In this document: positions 1 to 9,985 of the stretch, piece after piece | Position numbering within the stretch: the stretch's first letter is position 1 | How the letters are laid out: every line of letters starts with the position of its first letter | NCBI GenBank assembly: GCA_905221605.1 | Contig: CAJNDS010002812.1 | Span: 725,001-789,000, forward strand | Source: Symbiodinium natans | Taxonomy: Eukaryota; Sar; Dinophyceae; Suessiales; Symbiodiniaceae | DNA: 64,000 nt | Direction of reading: 5' to 3' | Position numbers and translations under genes: made by a program | Notes under the pieces: generated by a model | Databases searched by the model: none | What the model saw: the letters and a program-made list of their open reading frames with translations, nothing else | Told to the model about the DNA's origin: nothing

Positions 1-10
1 AAACTCATAG

Positions 11-101
11 CCCAATGAGGGGGAGCTAGCTCTGACTGACGAGGTGCTACCTGACATCGGATGCTACAGCGGAGCACGCTGGCAAGACAATCTTTCTTCA
101 G
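11..101 (+). CDS. Candidate exon, PPR-like
   Basis: The stretch after ATAG at 7-10 is open for 30 codons and ends at G|GTTTAGGG. Its C-terminal part (GCYSGARWQDNL) aligns without gaps to the dinoflagellate PPR core (A-C-E-K-G-G-Q-W-Q-R-A-L). It is an internal exon; the upstream part of the gene lies outside the window. PPR proteins normally bind organellar RNA, which here is family knowledge only. Confidence 0.5.
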
Positions 102-103
102 GT

Positions 104-193
104 TTAGGGTTTGGGGTTTAGGGTTAGGGTTTGGGGTTTAGGGTTTAGGGTTTAGGTTTTAGGGTTTGGAGTTTAGGGTTTAGGGTTTAGGGT
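104..193 (+). repeat. TTTAGGG telomere-like array
   Basis: Degenerate TTTAGGG/TTTGGGG units begin directly at the 5' splice site of the preceding candidate exon. Internal position, both flanks unique, so not a chromosome end. Confidence 0.9.
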
Positions 194-780
194 TGAGATT
201 GAAGGTTGAGGGTTCAGCCATGTAGGGCATCAGTTTTGCCCTACTGCAACCCGCCTGACTTAGGACTAACAACTCCCATGCACCAGGAGCATTCCCACAT
301 TGTCCTCTAGCTGTCAAGTGTAGCAACAAATGGTTCTTGGGCACCTTACGGTTTCTAGAATCTTCTCAGAGACCAAAAGCCAAGTGCGATACATGATACC
401 GGGCATTGGGTTGCACTTATAGCACGGTCATGGCGTCGGGCATTCCAAAACCTTATGGGGGTTATCTAAGTTATGGTAGGTTCTCAAAGTTTAGGGTTTA
501 GGGTTTAGGGTTCAGGGTCCTAGTTCCGCAGAATCTGCCCTCAACCCTAAAAGCAGGTCCAAGGGCCGATCGCTCGTAACCACGCTTTGCCTGTGCCCAG
601 TGGTTTGCTGTATTATGACGACTCTTTTGGGATTTCCCTGGGAGTGGGTCAAAATGCTCGACTCTTCTTGGAACCCAAGCCTGCAAGTGCTTGTTTTGAG
701 AGCCCTTGTTGCGACCAGAAATTGAGAAGTGTCCATCATGTGGGTGTAGGACTTAAGGCTGAGGAACTATACTTTGTGGT

Positions 781-883
781 GCTTTACTGTAACTTTACAT
801 CTTTAGCCTTTTTGGGTTTATTGGGTTTCTTAAGAAGGCAGCTAAACATTAAATTTATAGCTATCCTGCCAAGAGCAGCCAAG
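781..883 (+). repeat. Dispersed ~105-bp repeat, family K copy 1
   Basis: The segment starting CTTTACTGTAACTTTA and ending GCAGCCAAG recurs in the same orientation at 45271-45375, with shared blocks such as AGCCTTTTTGGGTTT. The two copies are diverged. Probably an old member of the short hairpin/introner-like class; termini not resolved. Confidence 0.7.
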
Positions 884-1073
884 TATAGAAGCCCTGCAAA
901 CCAGGAGGTCTTGAGCTCTCGAAGCTGGGTGAAAGATTTAGTCTCTAGTGTTGCATGATCCTTACCACCTTGAGACCCTATGTATATATATATACAGATT
1001 ATGCACATATAGACATTCAAATTTGTAAATGTATAGTTTATTTATTTCGTATTATTGTTCTTCTTGTTATTCT

Positions 1074-1166
1074 TACATATATATATATATACACATGGAT
1101 ATATATATATATATATGGTATATGCGCATATATTTATGTATACATATATATATATATATATTCACA
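1074..1166. repeat. TA-rich microsatellite
   Basis: Alternating TA/CATA tracts. Small open frames across it are low-complexity artefacts. Confidence 0.9.
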
Positions 1167-1234
1167 TGTTTTTGGCCTCTTACATGGACCTTAGGGGTCT
1201 AGAAATCTCGGCACTGAAGCCAATTGAAACCCAG

Positions 1235-1273
1235 GTCCTTCGCTCCGTGGAGACCGCGGCTCACTGGCGTCAG
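1235..1273 (+). CDS. Candidate micro-exon, PPR core
   Basis: Flanked by CCCAG| and |GTCCTC. The 13 codons read VLRSVETAAHWRQ, which aligns gap-free with A-I-S-A-C-E-K-G-G-Q-W-Q-R of the dinoflagellate PPR motif. At 39 nt it covers only the first helix of a motif. Confidence 0.55.
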
Positions 1274-1310
1274 GTCCTCAAACTGCACGATGTTTCTGGG
1301 CATGAAAGAG

Positions 1311-1422
1311 TTAGGGTTTAGGGGTTTAGGGGTTTAGGGGTTTAGGGTTTAGGGGTTTAGGGGTTTAGGGGTTTAGGGGTTTAGGGGTTAGGGTTTCGGG
1401 TTTAGGGTTTAGGGTTTAGGGG
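1311..1422 (+). repeat. TTTAGGGG-variant telomere-like array
   Basis: Mostly the 8-base variant TTTAGGGG with some 7-base units, showing local homogenisation of a variant. Confidence 0.9.
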
Positions 1423-1874
1423 GACTATGTTGGGATTCTGGTGTCGGGGTCTGCCTTCAGAACCGAAGGTCATGCCGGGATCAGGGAGCGCGGACTTGGT
1501 ATTTAGGGTGGGTGGGAATTAGCAAAGGTTTCCCATGATGCCTGCAATTTTCGACGTGCTTCCGGAACTCCGAAGGCGTAGTGCGTGTAGCATGGACATG
1601 CCCGTGCGTAACCACTCCTTCCCGCGACAGATGCCTGCGTGTACCTGACTGCCCACAGTCCTGAAGTTGTTCAAGTCCAACGTTTCAACCCTGCAACCTC
1701 AATGAGGTAATCAACCCGCAAGCCCCAGATCCTACGAAGACCCTCTAGACCTACTTCATACACGTGCAGTAAGCCCCAACCACAGTACCTACCTGCGTTT
1801 TATCACGGGCGCTTTGGTTATCTCTTCTTTGCTGAATGGTGAAGCCCAAGCATGCGGCATAAAGCTGGCAGTAT

Positions 1875-1963
1875 TACCAGGATGGGCTATTCTACCCTAT
1901 AGCACCCTTAAAAAGGCCCTTTATAGGGTTGATTATGGGGATGCCGAATAGCCCATCCGGGTA
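1875..1963. repeat. Palindromic hairpin element, family L
   Basis: GATGGGCTATTC near the left end is the inverted complement of GAATAGCCCATC near the right end, separated by about 60 bp. MITE/introner-like; a single copy was seen. Confidence 0.7.
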
Positions 1964-2292
1964 TTTACCATTTCATCCCACATTGTTGCCTTGGGGGCCA
2001 GAAGATGCCTGCTGGAATGCCACGGAGACTAAGACGCCCAGCAGGTTCCAATTCTCGCTTTAGGAGGGCTCCTTAAAAAACCCCAAGCCTTAGAAATGCT
2101 GAAACTCTTCGGTTACTGAAGCTGCGAAAGCAAAGTGAGAAGAAGTGGAATTCTCAATCAGCAGCGTGGGCGGCAAGAGCCCAAACGAGCCTTAAACCCT
2201 GAGCTGGACTTGGCATTTGCGGGACCCCGAAAACCCACAAAGGATCCCCAAACAAAGGGGTTTAGGGTTTGGGGTCTCTTGTGGGTACATCC

Positions 2293-2371
2293 CTGAACCC
2301 CCCAACGACCTTGAATAAAGGGGGTTTATATTCCCTACTCTTGTGGTTAAAGGGTAGTCGGGGGCTGCTGG
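2293..2371. repeat. Palindromic hairpin, family M copy 1
   Basis: Starts GAACCCCCCAACGACC and ends GGGTAGTCGGGGGC, with inner AAGGGGGTTTATATTCCC. The second copy at 2835-2915 is about 90% alike. Confidence 0.75.
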
Positions 2372-2485
2372 TCTGGAGTTCGCACCAAACGCCCAGGAGT
2401 TGGGCGCAAGTGGGGTCTACAGCCAAGACATGAGCAACGGTCACGCCATCGCCGCAGGGCAGCGCCGAAGTGACCCGGTGTAGGA

Positions 2486-2623
2486 TTTAGGGTTTAGGGT
2501 TTAGAGCTTAGTTTAGGGTTCAGGGTTCAGGGTTCAGGGTTTAGGGTTTAGGGTTTAGGGTTTAGGGTTTAGGGTCTATGGTTTAGGGTTTAGGGTTTGG
2601 GGTTTGGGGTTTAGGATTCAGGG
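2486..2623 (+). repeat. TTTAGGG telomere-like array
   Basis: More than ten TTTAGGG units with TTCAGGG and TTTGGGG variants. Confidence 0.9.
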
Positions 2624-2834
2624 AGTCTGAGGGGGTTCAATCGGGATGTGGCCGTCTCAAGTTTTGCTTGTATGTAGCTTGGGGAAATCTTGGGGGTCCT
2701 TGGCATCAAGTACTCAGGGCGCAGGTTTTAGGGGTCAGTAGGGTTCTGTGATGCCCAGTGGCGCTGTTCACCTTTTTGTTCGGGCTTACGGTTACTAGTT
2801 CAGGGTTGGGTTATAACGGGCTTCTTATGAATAC

Positions 2835-2915
2835 CTGAACCCCCCAACTACCCTTTAATGAAGGGGGTTTATATACCCTACTCTTATGGTTAAAGGGTAG
2901 TTGGGGGGTGCTGGT
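2835..2915. repeat. Palindromic hairpin, family M copy 2
   Basis: TIR CCCCCCAACTACCCTTT pairs with AAAGGGTAGTTGGGGGG. It is the cleaner palindrome of the two family M copies. Confidence 0.8.
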
Positions 2916-3292
2916 AGTTTTACACGAAATATGCAACTCTTCCGCGCGCAGGATCTCTCGCCTTGTCTCCCTCGCATCCTCTCCCTTGGCACGTTCTCCT
3001 TGTGCATGTCTCTTCTGATCTGTAACCTCATCACCATCATGATTGTGCTTTATCTCTTCCTTCTTCCCGGAGTCTTGAAATGAGTCATGGGCCTGTCACA
3101 GCAGGTCGCAATTCCTGCTAGCAGCAATATGATTTCGCGGCGCCGGGCATCAGGTATTCCGCAGAGGAGCTTGCCAAGTCTTACACGTCCCCCCCGGCAG
3201 CACGTCTTACTATCGAAGTTGCACAATTGCTCCTAGTGCCTTAGGCTCAACCTCTCTCTGGCCCCGCGGCCTTGCGTGGTCCGGCAAAACCC

Positions 3293-3372
3293 TAAACGCT
3301 AAACCCTATACCCTAAACCCTAAACCCTAAACCCTATACCCTAAACCATAAACCCTAAACCCTAAACCCGAA
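3293..3372 (-). repeat. CCCTAAA telomere-like array
   Basis: Inverted-orientation units with CCCTATA variants. Confidence 0.9.
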
Positions 3373-3486
3373 TCTGGTTTCTCCAAGTAGGAAGCCGATA
3401 GCGCCTAGGTGAGTGGCGATGTGTGCTGCAGATCTTTCAGCAGGGGCTTCCTGGAAGCAAGTATGGTCAATTCTCTTTCTGGACCT

Positions 3487-3556
3487 TTAAACCCTAAACC
3501 CTAAACCCTAAACCCTAAACCCTAAACCCTAAACCCTAAACCCTAAACCCTAAACC
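3487..3556 (-). repeat. CCCTAAA telomere-like array
   Basis: About ten near-perfect CCCTAAA units. Confidence 0.95.
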
Positions 3557-4549
3557 CCCCGTATCCCCCCACCACGCTGCCCCTTGGTGTACCAATCTCT
3601 TTCTGCACTGCGCTCATGCGTACCTTGATGTTTTGCGAGGGGCGGCAGGGAGCGGGGCGCTCTGGGTTTGCGGACAAGTTGTTTGGTTGAGCGGGAGGTA
3701 TTGCACCAAATCTCGAAAGCCCCTGTGTGCATGGCCAATTCATTGCTAATCGCTCTTTTCAGGTTGACGATGGCATTAGAATAAGGCCTCTTTCAGGTTG
3801 CAATCCTCAACCCTGAACTATCCATGAGACCCAAAAAAAACGTAGGCAATTGAGCCCTGAACCCTAAAGCCTGAAATGCTGTAACCAAACCCTGAATAGC
3901 CGAATATGCCAAACCCAAATAGCCCAATACCCCCCCCCCCCCCCCTCAAAAAAAACAAAACATCCAAGCAACTGGTCCACCCGACCTTACGAAGCATCGT
4001 TTGTTAGGTAGCCCTCAGGGTCTTCGAGCTATTGAGGTTGAGTCCCAAGAAGCCTCTTTATGGCTTGGGAATGGGAAGCCGCGAAGTCCTAAACCCAATA
4101 GACCCCAGTGGTTCTACAAAGTCGACCTTGTGGCGTCAGCTTGGTGAGCGAAGGGAGGCAAGATCCCAAAAGCACATAGTCAGAGTATGTAGACGTATTT
4201 AGGTTTTCGGTCTTAGGGTGTAGAGAGTATAGGGCTTAGGGTGTAGGGCTTAGCAGCATCCACGAACATTTGCCGTCTTAAAGGGTCATGGGGTATAAGG
4301 GATTCTAGGGTATCAGGGTGTAAGGGGATATAGGGCGTAAGAGGATAGAGGGTAATAAGGGTCATAGGGTATAAGGGGTTATGGGGTATAAGGGGTTATA
4401 GGGTCCAAGGGGACAGAGGGTATAAGGGGTTATAGTGTACAAAGGGACAAAAAGGTCGAAGGGACAGGCCATCATGGGTTCTAGGGGATCAGGGGGATAT
4501 AGGGTACAAGGTTTTCCATCCCGGAAGGTCACCGGAGCTCCGGTCCAAG

Positions 4550-4579
4550 ACGCAGAACCTGGCCGTGGCAGCCTGCGAG
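4550..4579 (+). CDS. Candidate micro-exon, PPR first helix
   Basis: Follows GTCCAAG|. The ten codons read TQNLAVAACE, matching S-Y-N-A-A-I-S-A-C-E. If the donor is GA (GAG|GACACT) the phase is 0, and the exon at 5851 continues the motif exactly (E-G-S-C-W-Q-R-A-L). The non-canonical donor is inference. Confidence 0.5.
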
Positions 4580-4633
4580 GACACTCCACAGGGGACCTCT
4601 GACCCCCAAATGAGTACCACTGACGCCGTGATA

Positions 4634-4722
4634 ACTAGAATAGGGTTTTGGGGGGTTACTATGGTATCATTACAAAGGGACCATAAGGGAATACGATTAG
4701 TGATTTTTCCGACCCCCAATTG
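4634..4722 (-). repeat. Dispersed hairpin element, family F
   Basis: Reverse-oriented copy of the family seen at 19366, 44811, 46296, 54431 and 60315. Shared blocks are GGGTCGGAA...ATTCCCTT and CCCCCAAAACCCTATTC. Confidence 0.75.
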
Positions 4723-4838
4723 GCGATTTCCCAACATAGGGTACCCCTTATAGTGTACCTCAAGAGAGTATCGTCCTTGCTTTTATGGGAAGCCCCAAAA
4801 CCAGGTGCCCAACATTTTAGGTCACAATTTTATCTATG

Positions 4839-5030
4839 CGTGTCTCTCTCTCTCTCTCTCTCTCTTTTTATTTTTGTTATTGCTGTCTTTCTGAACTTCC
4901 TTCTTTCGTTCTTACTTGATTTCTTCTTTTGTTTCGTTAGTTTGTTCTTTCTTCCTTTCTGTCTTTCTTTCTGTCTTTCTTTCTGTCTCTCTCTCTCTCT
5001 CTCTCTTGCTCTCGCTCCCGCTCTCGCTCT
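4839..5030. repeat. CT/CTTT microsatellite
   Basis: Two runs of CT and a CTTT-rich middle. The open frames on both strands across it are compositional. Confidence 0.9.
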
Positions 5031-5147
5031 GAGCTTCGGACTGATCAGGTGTAGCTTCGGGTTTTCGTGGGTCCTACCACCCCCCCACCCCCCTACTGTC
5101 AAAACTCAAAGCAAGCTACAACCGTGCTGGGAGGGAGGGGCTGGGGT

Positions 5148-5240
5148 TTGGGGTTTAGGGTTTAGGGTTTAGGGTTTAGGGTTTAGGGTTTAGGGTTTTA
5201 GGGAGTTTAGGGTTTAGGGTTGGGGGGGGGGGGGGGGGTC
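5148..5240 (+). repeat. TTTAGGG array ending in poly-G
   Basis: About nine TTTAGGG units followed by a run of about 18 G. Confidence 0.95.
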
Positions 5241-5322
5241 GGTGAATGGCCCCCATCCGCAGTCGACCGAAATCGAATGTGGATCTCTAAGTCTCAAACT
5301 CCGAGCCTTAAACGCTCCAAGC

Positions 5323-5423
5323 TTGGGATGTTCCCCCTTATACGAGCAGGCCTCAATAGAGATTATAATACGGGATACTAGAATCTCTATTAAGGACTGT
5401 TACTATAAGGGGGAACATCCCAA
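5323..5423. mobile_element. TIR hairpin element, family A copy 1
   Basis: TIR starts TTGGGATGTTCCCCCTTA and its complement closes the right end. The flanks CTCCAAGC (5315-5322) and CTTCAAGC (5424-5431) are a 7/8 target-site duplication. An 8-bp duplication is typical of hAT/P-like transposition; the element is about 100 bp and non-autonomous. Confidence 0.85.
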
Positions 5424-5490
5424 CTTCAAGCCTTAGAGACCTTGCAATCGTTATTATCAGTATAAAGAGCCTCATCCCCCCCCTAAACTG

Positions 5491-5584
5491 TACCTGAAGG
5501 CTCTAAGGTAGTTCCTTTTTGGGTTAGCTGAAGGGGATTCTGGTATACTACCCCAAAAAGGTACTGCACAGGAGCCTTTGGGTA
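5491..5584. mobile_element. TIR hairpin element, family C copy 1
   Basis: Starts TACCTGAAGGCTCTAAGGTA and ends AGGAGCCTTTGGGTA, with the core TTTTTGGGTTAG...CTACCCCAAAAAGG. The same family occurs at 13169, 13910, 14197, 14431, 15487 and 48562. Confidence 0.85.
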
Positions 5585-5727
5585 GAAAGCACAGGTTGGA
5601 GTCCAGCTTTGGAGATGTGCCAGCGTCGAAGCTCCGACCGCTACACCTAGAACTGTCTGTCAACAAGTTCCCAACGCCAGCAACCCCAAAATTGTCCCCC
5701 AAAATGCCCCAAAGCCCAGGGGTCAGG

Positions 5728-5798
5728 GGTTTAGGGTTTAGGGTTTAGGGTTTAGGGTTTAGGGTTTAGGGTTTAGGGTTTAGGGTTTAGGGTTTAGG
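5728..5798 (+). repeat. TTTAGGG telomere-like array
   Basis: Ten consecutive TTTAGGG units. Confidence 0.95.
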
Positions 5799-5850
5799 GA
5801 CAGAACCCCTAAAGCCAAGAGCCCCAACCCAATAGAAGACCAGACTGCAG

Positions 5851-5920
5851 GAAGGCAGCTGCTGGCAGCGTGCCTTGAAGATCCTCGAGGAAGCCGTGGC
5901 CGGAGACGTGCCGTTCAGCT
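5851..5920 (+). CDS. Candidate exon, PPR motif
   Basis: Follows GACTGCAG|. It reads EGSCWQRALKILEEAVAG and then DVPFS, a near-perfect dinoflagellate PPR (W-Q-R-A-L-x-L-L). The phase fits the exon at 4550. The 3' edge is uncertain: a GC donor at 5918 or a GA donor at 5921, the latter directly before GGTTTAGGG. Confidence 0.7.
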
Positions 5921-6133
5921 GAGGTTTAGGGTTTAGGGTTTTGGGTTTTGGGTTTAGGGTTTAGGGCTCAGGGTGTAGTTGCGGTTTCGGGTTAGGAGGT
6001 AAGGCTCTATTTGCCGGGCCCATATGACTACCCTTAGGTGTGGGGCTGGTAAGCAGGTACCCATAGCGCAGTGCAAGAGATGTTAGGGACTTTGTATACC
6101 CTAAGCCCTGCGACAATTGCAAGTCCAAAACAG

Positions 6134-6181
6134 TGTGGCGCTACGCGCTTGCAACTTTCAAAGGAAGGAGGGAGGGCCCAG
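6134..6181 (+). CDS. Candidate micro-exon, PPR second helix
   Basis: Bounded by AACAG| and G|GTTTAGGG. One frame reads WRYALATFKGRREGPG, fitting W-Q-R-A-L-x-L-L-x-x-M-R-E-A-G. Another frame is also open (VALRACNFQRKEGG), so the reading frame is not certain. Confidence 0.5.
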
Positions 6182-6656
6182 GTTTAGGGTTTAGGATTCC
6201 AATGGTTCTTTCGCCGGCGCGTCATGAAGTGCCGGACTATCATCGCTTTTGAAGCCTCTCGGAGCGGTGCTTTTTTGGAGTCGGTCTTGGAGAGTCACTA
6301 GGAGCGCTATAGGAGTGTTCTCGAAGTGCTCTTCGGCCTCATGGTTCAGGTTTTGGGTTTAGGGTTCAAGCTTTGTTAGGGTTCGACGACGCTTCGGTTG
6401 GGTCTGTGGTTGAGGGCTAAACGGCGGAACTTCAGAAGAGGGTTCTTTCCTGAAGGAGTTTGAAGCCTCAGCTATGGTACCTACGGCATTTTCGACAGGT
6501 TCTACAAGTCAGCGGGCCCTGCCAAACCTACGTAGCACTAGGGCAGATCGGGCGCACCTCACCTGCCTACTTGGAGGTTCACGGATCATTCAGCATCAAG
6601 TTCATTGCTTATAGGAGCCTCCAACACTGTAAGGGGCTGCGGACTGTAAACCTCAG

Positions 6657-6717
6657 CCAAGAAAGGTACACTTATTCGTCGGTGGTCGGAGCCTGCGCAA
6701 GAGCTGCCCAGTGGCAG
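6657..6717 (+). CDS. Exon, PPR motif first half
   Basis: Bounded by CCTCAG| and a GC donor (CAG|GCTTCTGGG). It reads RYTYSSVVGACARAAQWQ. Ending in phase 0, it joins exactly to the exon at 7389, and together they form a gap-free 35-residue PPR repeat. This is the clearest example that the window carries a spliced PPR gene. Confidence 0.8.
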
Positions 6718-7265
6718 GCTTCTGGGTTTGGGGCGTGCAGGGAGGGGCGGGTATGTATGCCACGGCGTTGAGCGGAATCGAAGTTCGGGCCCCACCCCCC
6801 TCAATGGTCCTCAACCGAAACCCCAAACCCTGAACCCTAAGCCCTAAAACCTAAACCCACCAATGAACCACAAGGGGGGAGAAGGGCAAACGCGAAACCT
6901 TAAGCGCTTTAACCCTGACCCTAAACCCAGCACGAACCACGGGGAAGAGGGGAAACCATAAACCTACCATTACCCCACACCTTGAACCATAAACTCTAAA
7001 CCCACCGTGAACCAATGGACCAAGGGGGTCAGAGTGAAAATCCTGAACTCTACAGCCTAACCCTGAACCCTGAACCCTGAATCCATGAACCACAGACCAG
7101 GAACCACGTGGGGGGAGGGGGGGGGAAACCAAAAACCCACCACGAACCACCAGGGGGGGAGGGGGGGGTGCGGCTATGCCCTTATTCCCTACTAAGAATC
7201 AGCCAGACAGTCATTGACGCGAAGAGATATCTACTTGTGACTAGGTGAAACCTCCCTGTTCCCTG

Positions 7266-7324
7266 TATCAATAGGTTTAATTAGGGTTTAGGTTTAGGGT
7301 TTGGGGTTTAGGGTTTAGGGTTAC
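7266..7324 (+). repeat. TTTAGGG telomere-like tract
   Basis: Short TTTAGGG tract inside the intron between the 6657 and 7389 exons. Confidence 0.85.
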
Positions 7325-7388
7325 GGGGAGTTGCCACCCCCCCACCCCCCCGTACTGTCGTCTCCAAGACGTGAAAGACGGCTCACAG

Positions 7389-7464
7389 GCTGCGCTGGCC
7401 ACATTTCATGCGATGATGGGCGTGGCCGTGCAGCCGAACACAGTGGCTGCGTTGCGGTTTGCGG
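7389..7464 (+). CDS. Exon, PPR motif second half
   Basis: Follows GCTCACAG| and ends G|GTGGGGG, where a poly-G run is the start of the intron. It reads AALATFHAMMGVAVQPNTV and then AALRFA, completing the motif begun in the 6657 exon and starting the next one. Phase 0 at entry, one base left at exit. Confidence 0.8.
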
Positions 7465-8150
7465 GTGGGGGGGGGGGGGGGGGGGGGTAGAGTGACAGGT
7501 GTCTGGGGTTTAGAGTTTAGGGTTTAGGAGTCTGGGGTCAAGGGCACGGGCCATGTGGGCGTGGGAGGGATTTTGGTACAGGTCTGCAAACATCTTAGTG
7601 AGAGCTAGGAAGACGCGTAGCTTCAGAAAGGCTATGATCTAGCGCATTCTTGAAAAATGCCAGCAGCAATCAACAAAAAACAGTTATGGCAGTAAGAATC
7701 GACATGGCAGTAGAGATTGGATGCTGCATGGCTCGGCAATGGTTTGAGTAGACCCCCCTCCCTTTGCCACAAAAACGGTCTGCGAGTGCCTGTGGCAACT
7801 ATTCTTTTTGGGGTTCAGGCTGTAGGGCACCGGCTATGGCTCGGGATGTCCGGTCCTGGTGGTAGAGGAGTGCCGCCGTTTTGAGCCATCACAGTGGTGG
7901 AGCATCCCATCTAAGTTGGGTCTAGGGTTTCTAGGGCTTCGGGAACCTTGCATACTCAGCCCCCAAAATGATGTCTCATAAACCAACATGGGCAATGAGG
8001 CCCTACTTCTTGCTCTGCACAAGGAGCCCATCACCCCTGTAGCAGTGCAGTTAACGAACCAAGCGTAAGTGCAGTTATCGCCCTGTTAGAAGTGTAGTTA
8101 GGCGCACCGCCACAAGTGTAGATGCAACTCAATCCTGAGGTTTCCGAAAT

Positions 8151-8243
8151 TAGGGCTACCTATTTAGGGGTCCTTGTTCGGGATCCTGTACTATTTGGGG
8201 TCTACATTCAGGGTCCCGTATTGTTCGTAAACCCCCACATCCT
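8151..8243. repeat. Dispersed element, family G copy
   Basis: TTTCCGAAATTAGGG near the left end; inner repeated TTTAGGGGTCC/ATTTGGGGTC; right end GTTCGTAAACCCCCAC. Related copies lie at 10382, 38868, 47607 and 49797. Confidence 0.7.
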
Positions 8244-8334
8244 AAGAGGGCTGTATTTGGGTTCTCCTTGCTAGGACATGTCGCTGAGGTGACCTGCAAC
8301 TCCCTGATGGATGCCTTAGCCAGGCTGGGCGTTT

Positions 8335-8426
8335 CTACTATTTGCTTAAGAACCCCCTGAAAAATCTTCCTTATAAAGGTAACATAAGGCTTTAGATTGT
8401 TTGGGGGATTCTGAAGCAAATAGTAG
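8335..8426. mobile_element. TIR hairpin element, family D copy 1
   Basis: Starts CTACTATTTGCTTAAGAACC and ends with its near complement CTGAAGCAAATAGTAG. Related copies are at 16127 and 56338. Confidence 0.8.
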
Positions 8427-8743
8427 TTTTGAAGTTTAACAAACAAGGTTTAGATGTGCAAGACAGCGAGGACGCATTCTCGTCCCTCACAAAGAAGCTT
8501 CATCAAGAGATCCCTTTCCGCGGATGGGTTGACCCAGAGCCCGAGACCTGCAAACCTTCAGCCCCCTACACACCCTAAAGCCTCAAGCAGGACAGCCCAA
8601 AGATAGAATAGAATAGAGTAGAGTAGAGGAGAATAGAAATCAATAGAATAGGGTTTAGGGCTCATAGGGTCTATAGGAAACCCTAAAGCGCTGAACCCGA
8701 AGATCCAGTCTTGGTTGGACCCCCGGCGCGTTGGCAGTTCCAG

Positions 8744-8795
8744 CGGCCAGTGGCAGCGGGCCTTCGAGCTACTCTCCATGCTGCCCCTGTTCGAG
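8744..8795 (+). CDS. Exon, PPR motif second half
   Basis: Follows TTCCAG|. It reads GQWQRAFELLSMLPLFE and ends in phase 0 at a GC donor (GAG|GCGCGC). It joins in phase to the exon at 9182, giving W-Q-R-A-F-E-L-L... followed by the next D-x-I-T-W-x-S-A-I-R-A-C. The joined unit is about 33 residues, slightly short of 35. Confidence 0.75.
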
Positions 8796-8818
8796 GCGCG
8801 CTCAGCAGCGCTCAGACC

Positions 8819-9012
8819 TGGGGATGTTCCCCCTGAGACCTATATCCTTTTTTTAAAATAATATAAGCTCATATAAACCCCAAGAGGATATTGTTTTTTT
8901 GATTAAGGTTCTAAGGGGAGTATAGAGACTAACAGCTCCTTAGTGGGGATTGGAGTACCCCCTATGATTTATTCCCTACTAAGGACTGTTCGTAAAAGGG
9001 GGAACATCCCAA
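8819..9012. mobile_element. TIR element, family A copy 2, with nested insert
   Basis: Left end GGGGATGTTCCCCC, right end GGGGGAACATCCCAA. Flanks CTCAGACC (8811-8818) and CTCATACC (9013-9020) are a 7/8 duplication. It is about 90 bp longer than its relatives because it carries a family B-like block (TTAAGGTTCTAAGGGGAGTA at 8903-8922). It lies wholly in the intron between the 8744 and 9182 exons. Confidence 0.85.
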
Positions 9013-9181
9013 CTCATACCCAGAGAGTTTGGAATAAGTCATGGTGATCTTGATAGAAGGAAGGAAAGACTAGCCCTTAACAAATTCGCATATGTCCCCT
9101 TTTGTGGGAGGGGGGCGGGAGGAGGGGGCCATCATGCTTTTCAGGGGTCCTCTGAAATAGGCCTGCCATGAGCAGGTTCAG

Positions 9182-9222
9182 GCGGACGAAATCACCTGGA
9201 CCTCGGCAATCAGAGCATGCCG
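9182..9222 (+). CDS. Exon, PPR first helix
   Basis: Follows GGTTCAG|. It reads ADEITWTSAIRACR, matching P-D-x-I-S-Y-x-x-A-I-x-A-C. Phase-compatible with the exon ending at 8795. The 3' boundary is not resolved; CGCT|GAGCTG is a possible GA donor. Confidence 0.7.
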
Positions 9223-9249
9223 CTGAGCTGATTGATTTCTAGGGTGGTT

Positions 9250-9281
9250 CGGTTTGGGGTTTAGGGTTTAGGGTTGAGAGT

Positions 9282-9350
<69 letters not shown>

Positions 9351-9357
9351 GGTTTAG
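9250..9357 (+). repeat. Homogenised TTGAGGG array
   Basis: Two TTTAGGG units, then about ten TTGAGGG units in a row. The variant has spread locally, so the array is maintained by copying or slippage rather than by telomerase with the standard template. Confidence 0.95.
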
Positions 9358-9379
9358 GGAGGCCTCCTTTCTCTGCAAG

Positions 9380-9431
9380 GAGCTGTGGATTTGAGTTCGT
9401 GGAGGTGGTTTTGGAAGAGGTGCAACCCTTC
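9380..9431 (+). CDS. Candidate exon, PPR-like
   Basis: Follows CTCTGCAAG| and ends CTTCAG|GCCCTAAG (GC donor). One frame reads SCGFEFVEVVLEEVQPF, which fits the second PPR helix with F in place of W. Phase with the exon at 9182 is not resolved. Confidence 0.4.
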
Positions 9432-9907
9432 AGGCCCTAAGCCCTGTATAGCTGAATGAGCTATTTGCAGAATTGGTGTCGCAGACGCGGGGGTAAGGCT
9501 TAGAGGGTTTCGTTTCTAGGGTGCTGACAGCATATTGGATTGAGACAGCAAGGTAGGGCCTAGAAGGATCAAGGGGCTTTCGGGGTTAGCGCCTGAAATC
9601 CGCACTCTGTCTCTGTGTTTGCTACATCTCAGTGCATCCCGGCAGCTCTTGCACGGTGCCATCCCAATATCCTCACAACCTAAGGCGCAACAAAAGACCC
9701 TTAAAAGGAGTTCGCCGCACAAGCTCGAGGCACTCATCAAACCAGCAACAAGCTCCAACATAGCTTAGACACCCTAAATGGAGGTTTCTTAAGAATGTAC
9801 CCTTTTTGGGGTTCCTGTTACAAGGATTATATAGTATTTTGGGGATATGAGGGGTGCCCCGATTTCGGAAATCCCCAAATCCCCATCTCCAAGCCCTGAG
9901 AGGTGAG

Positions 9908-9975
9908 ACTTGCAACGAGTGGGTTTTGTCCCTGGCGGTGCTCGACCGAATGCCGCTCTTGAATCTTGACAGCAG
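9908..9975 (+). CDS. Candidate exon, PPR second helix
   Basis: Follows GAGGTGAG|; ends AGCAG|GCGTTG (GC donor). It reads TCNEWVLSLAVLDRMPLLNL, fitting C-x-x-W-x-x-x-L-x-x-L-x-x-M. Confidence 0.6.
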
Positions 9976-9985
9976 GCGTTGCCAT

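Larger units (their letters stand above)
194..1234. other. Non-coding stretch (intron-like)
   Basis: It holds a short TTTAGGG tract (about 490-516), a dispersed repeat (781-883) and a TA-rich tract (about 975-1165). The open frames here look like low-complexity or antisense chance frames; I see no supported exon. Confidence 0.5.
1274..4549. other. Non-coding stretch between exon candidates
   Basis: It contains telomere-like arrays in both orientations (1311-1422, 2486-2623, 3293-3372, 3487-3556) and three palindromic hairpins (1875-1963, 2293-2371, 2835-2915). I could not support an exon here, although short ones are probably missed. Confidence 0.45.
7465..8743. other. Intron-like stretch
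   Basis: Holds a poly-G run (about 7466-7487), hairpin copies of family G (8151-8243) and family D (8335-8426), and no exon I can support. A PPR first-helix exon is expected here from the motif order. Confidence 0.45.

Noticed and set aside
955-1321. Plus-strand frames of 79 and 88 codons with Tyr-Ile repeats
   Set aside because: They are translations of TA-rich microsatellite sequence; only the 1235-1273 segment was kept as an exon candidate.
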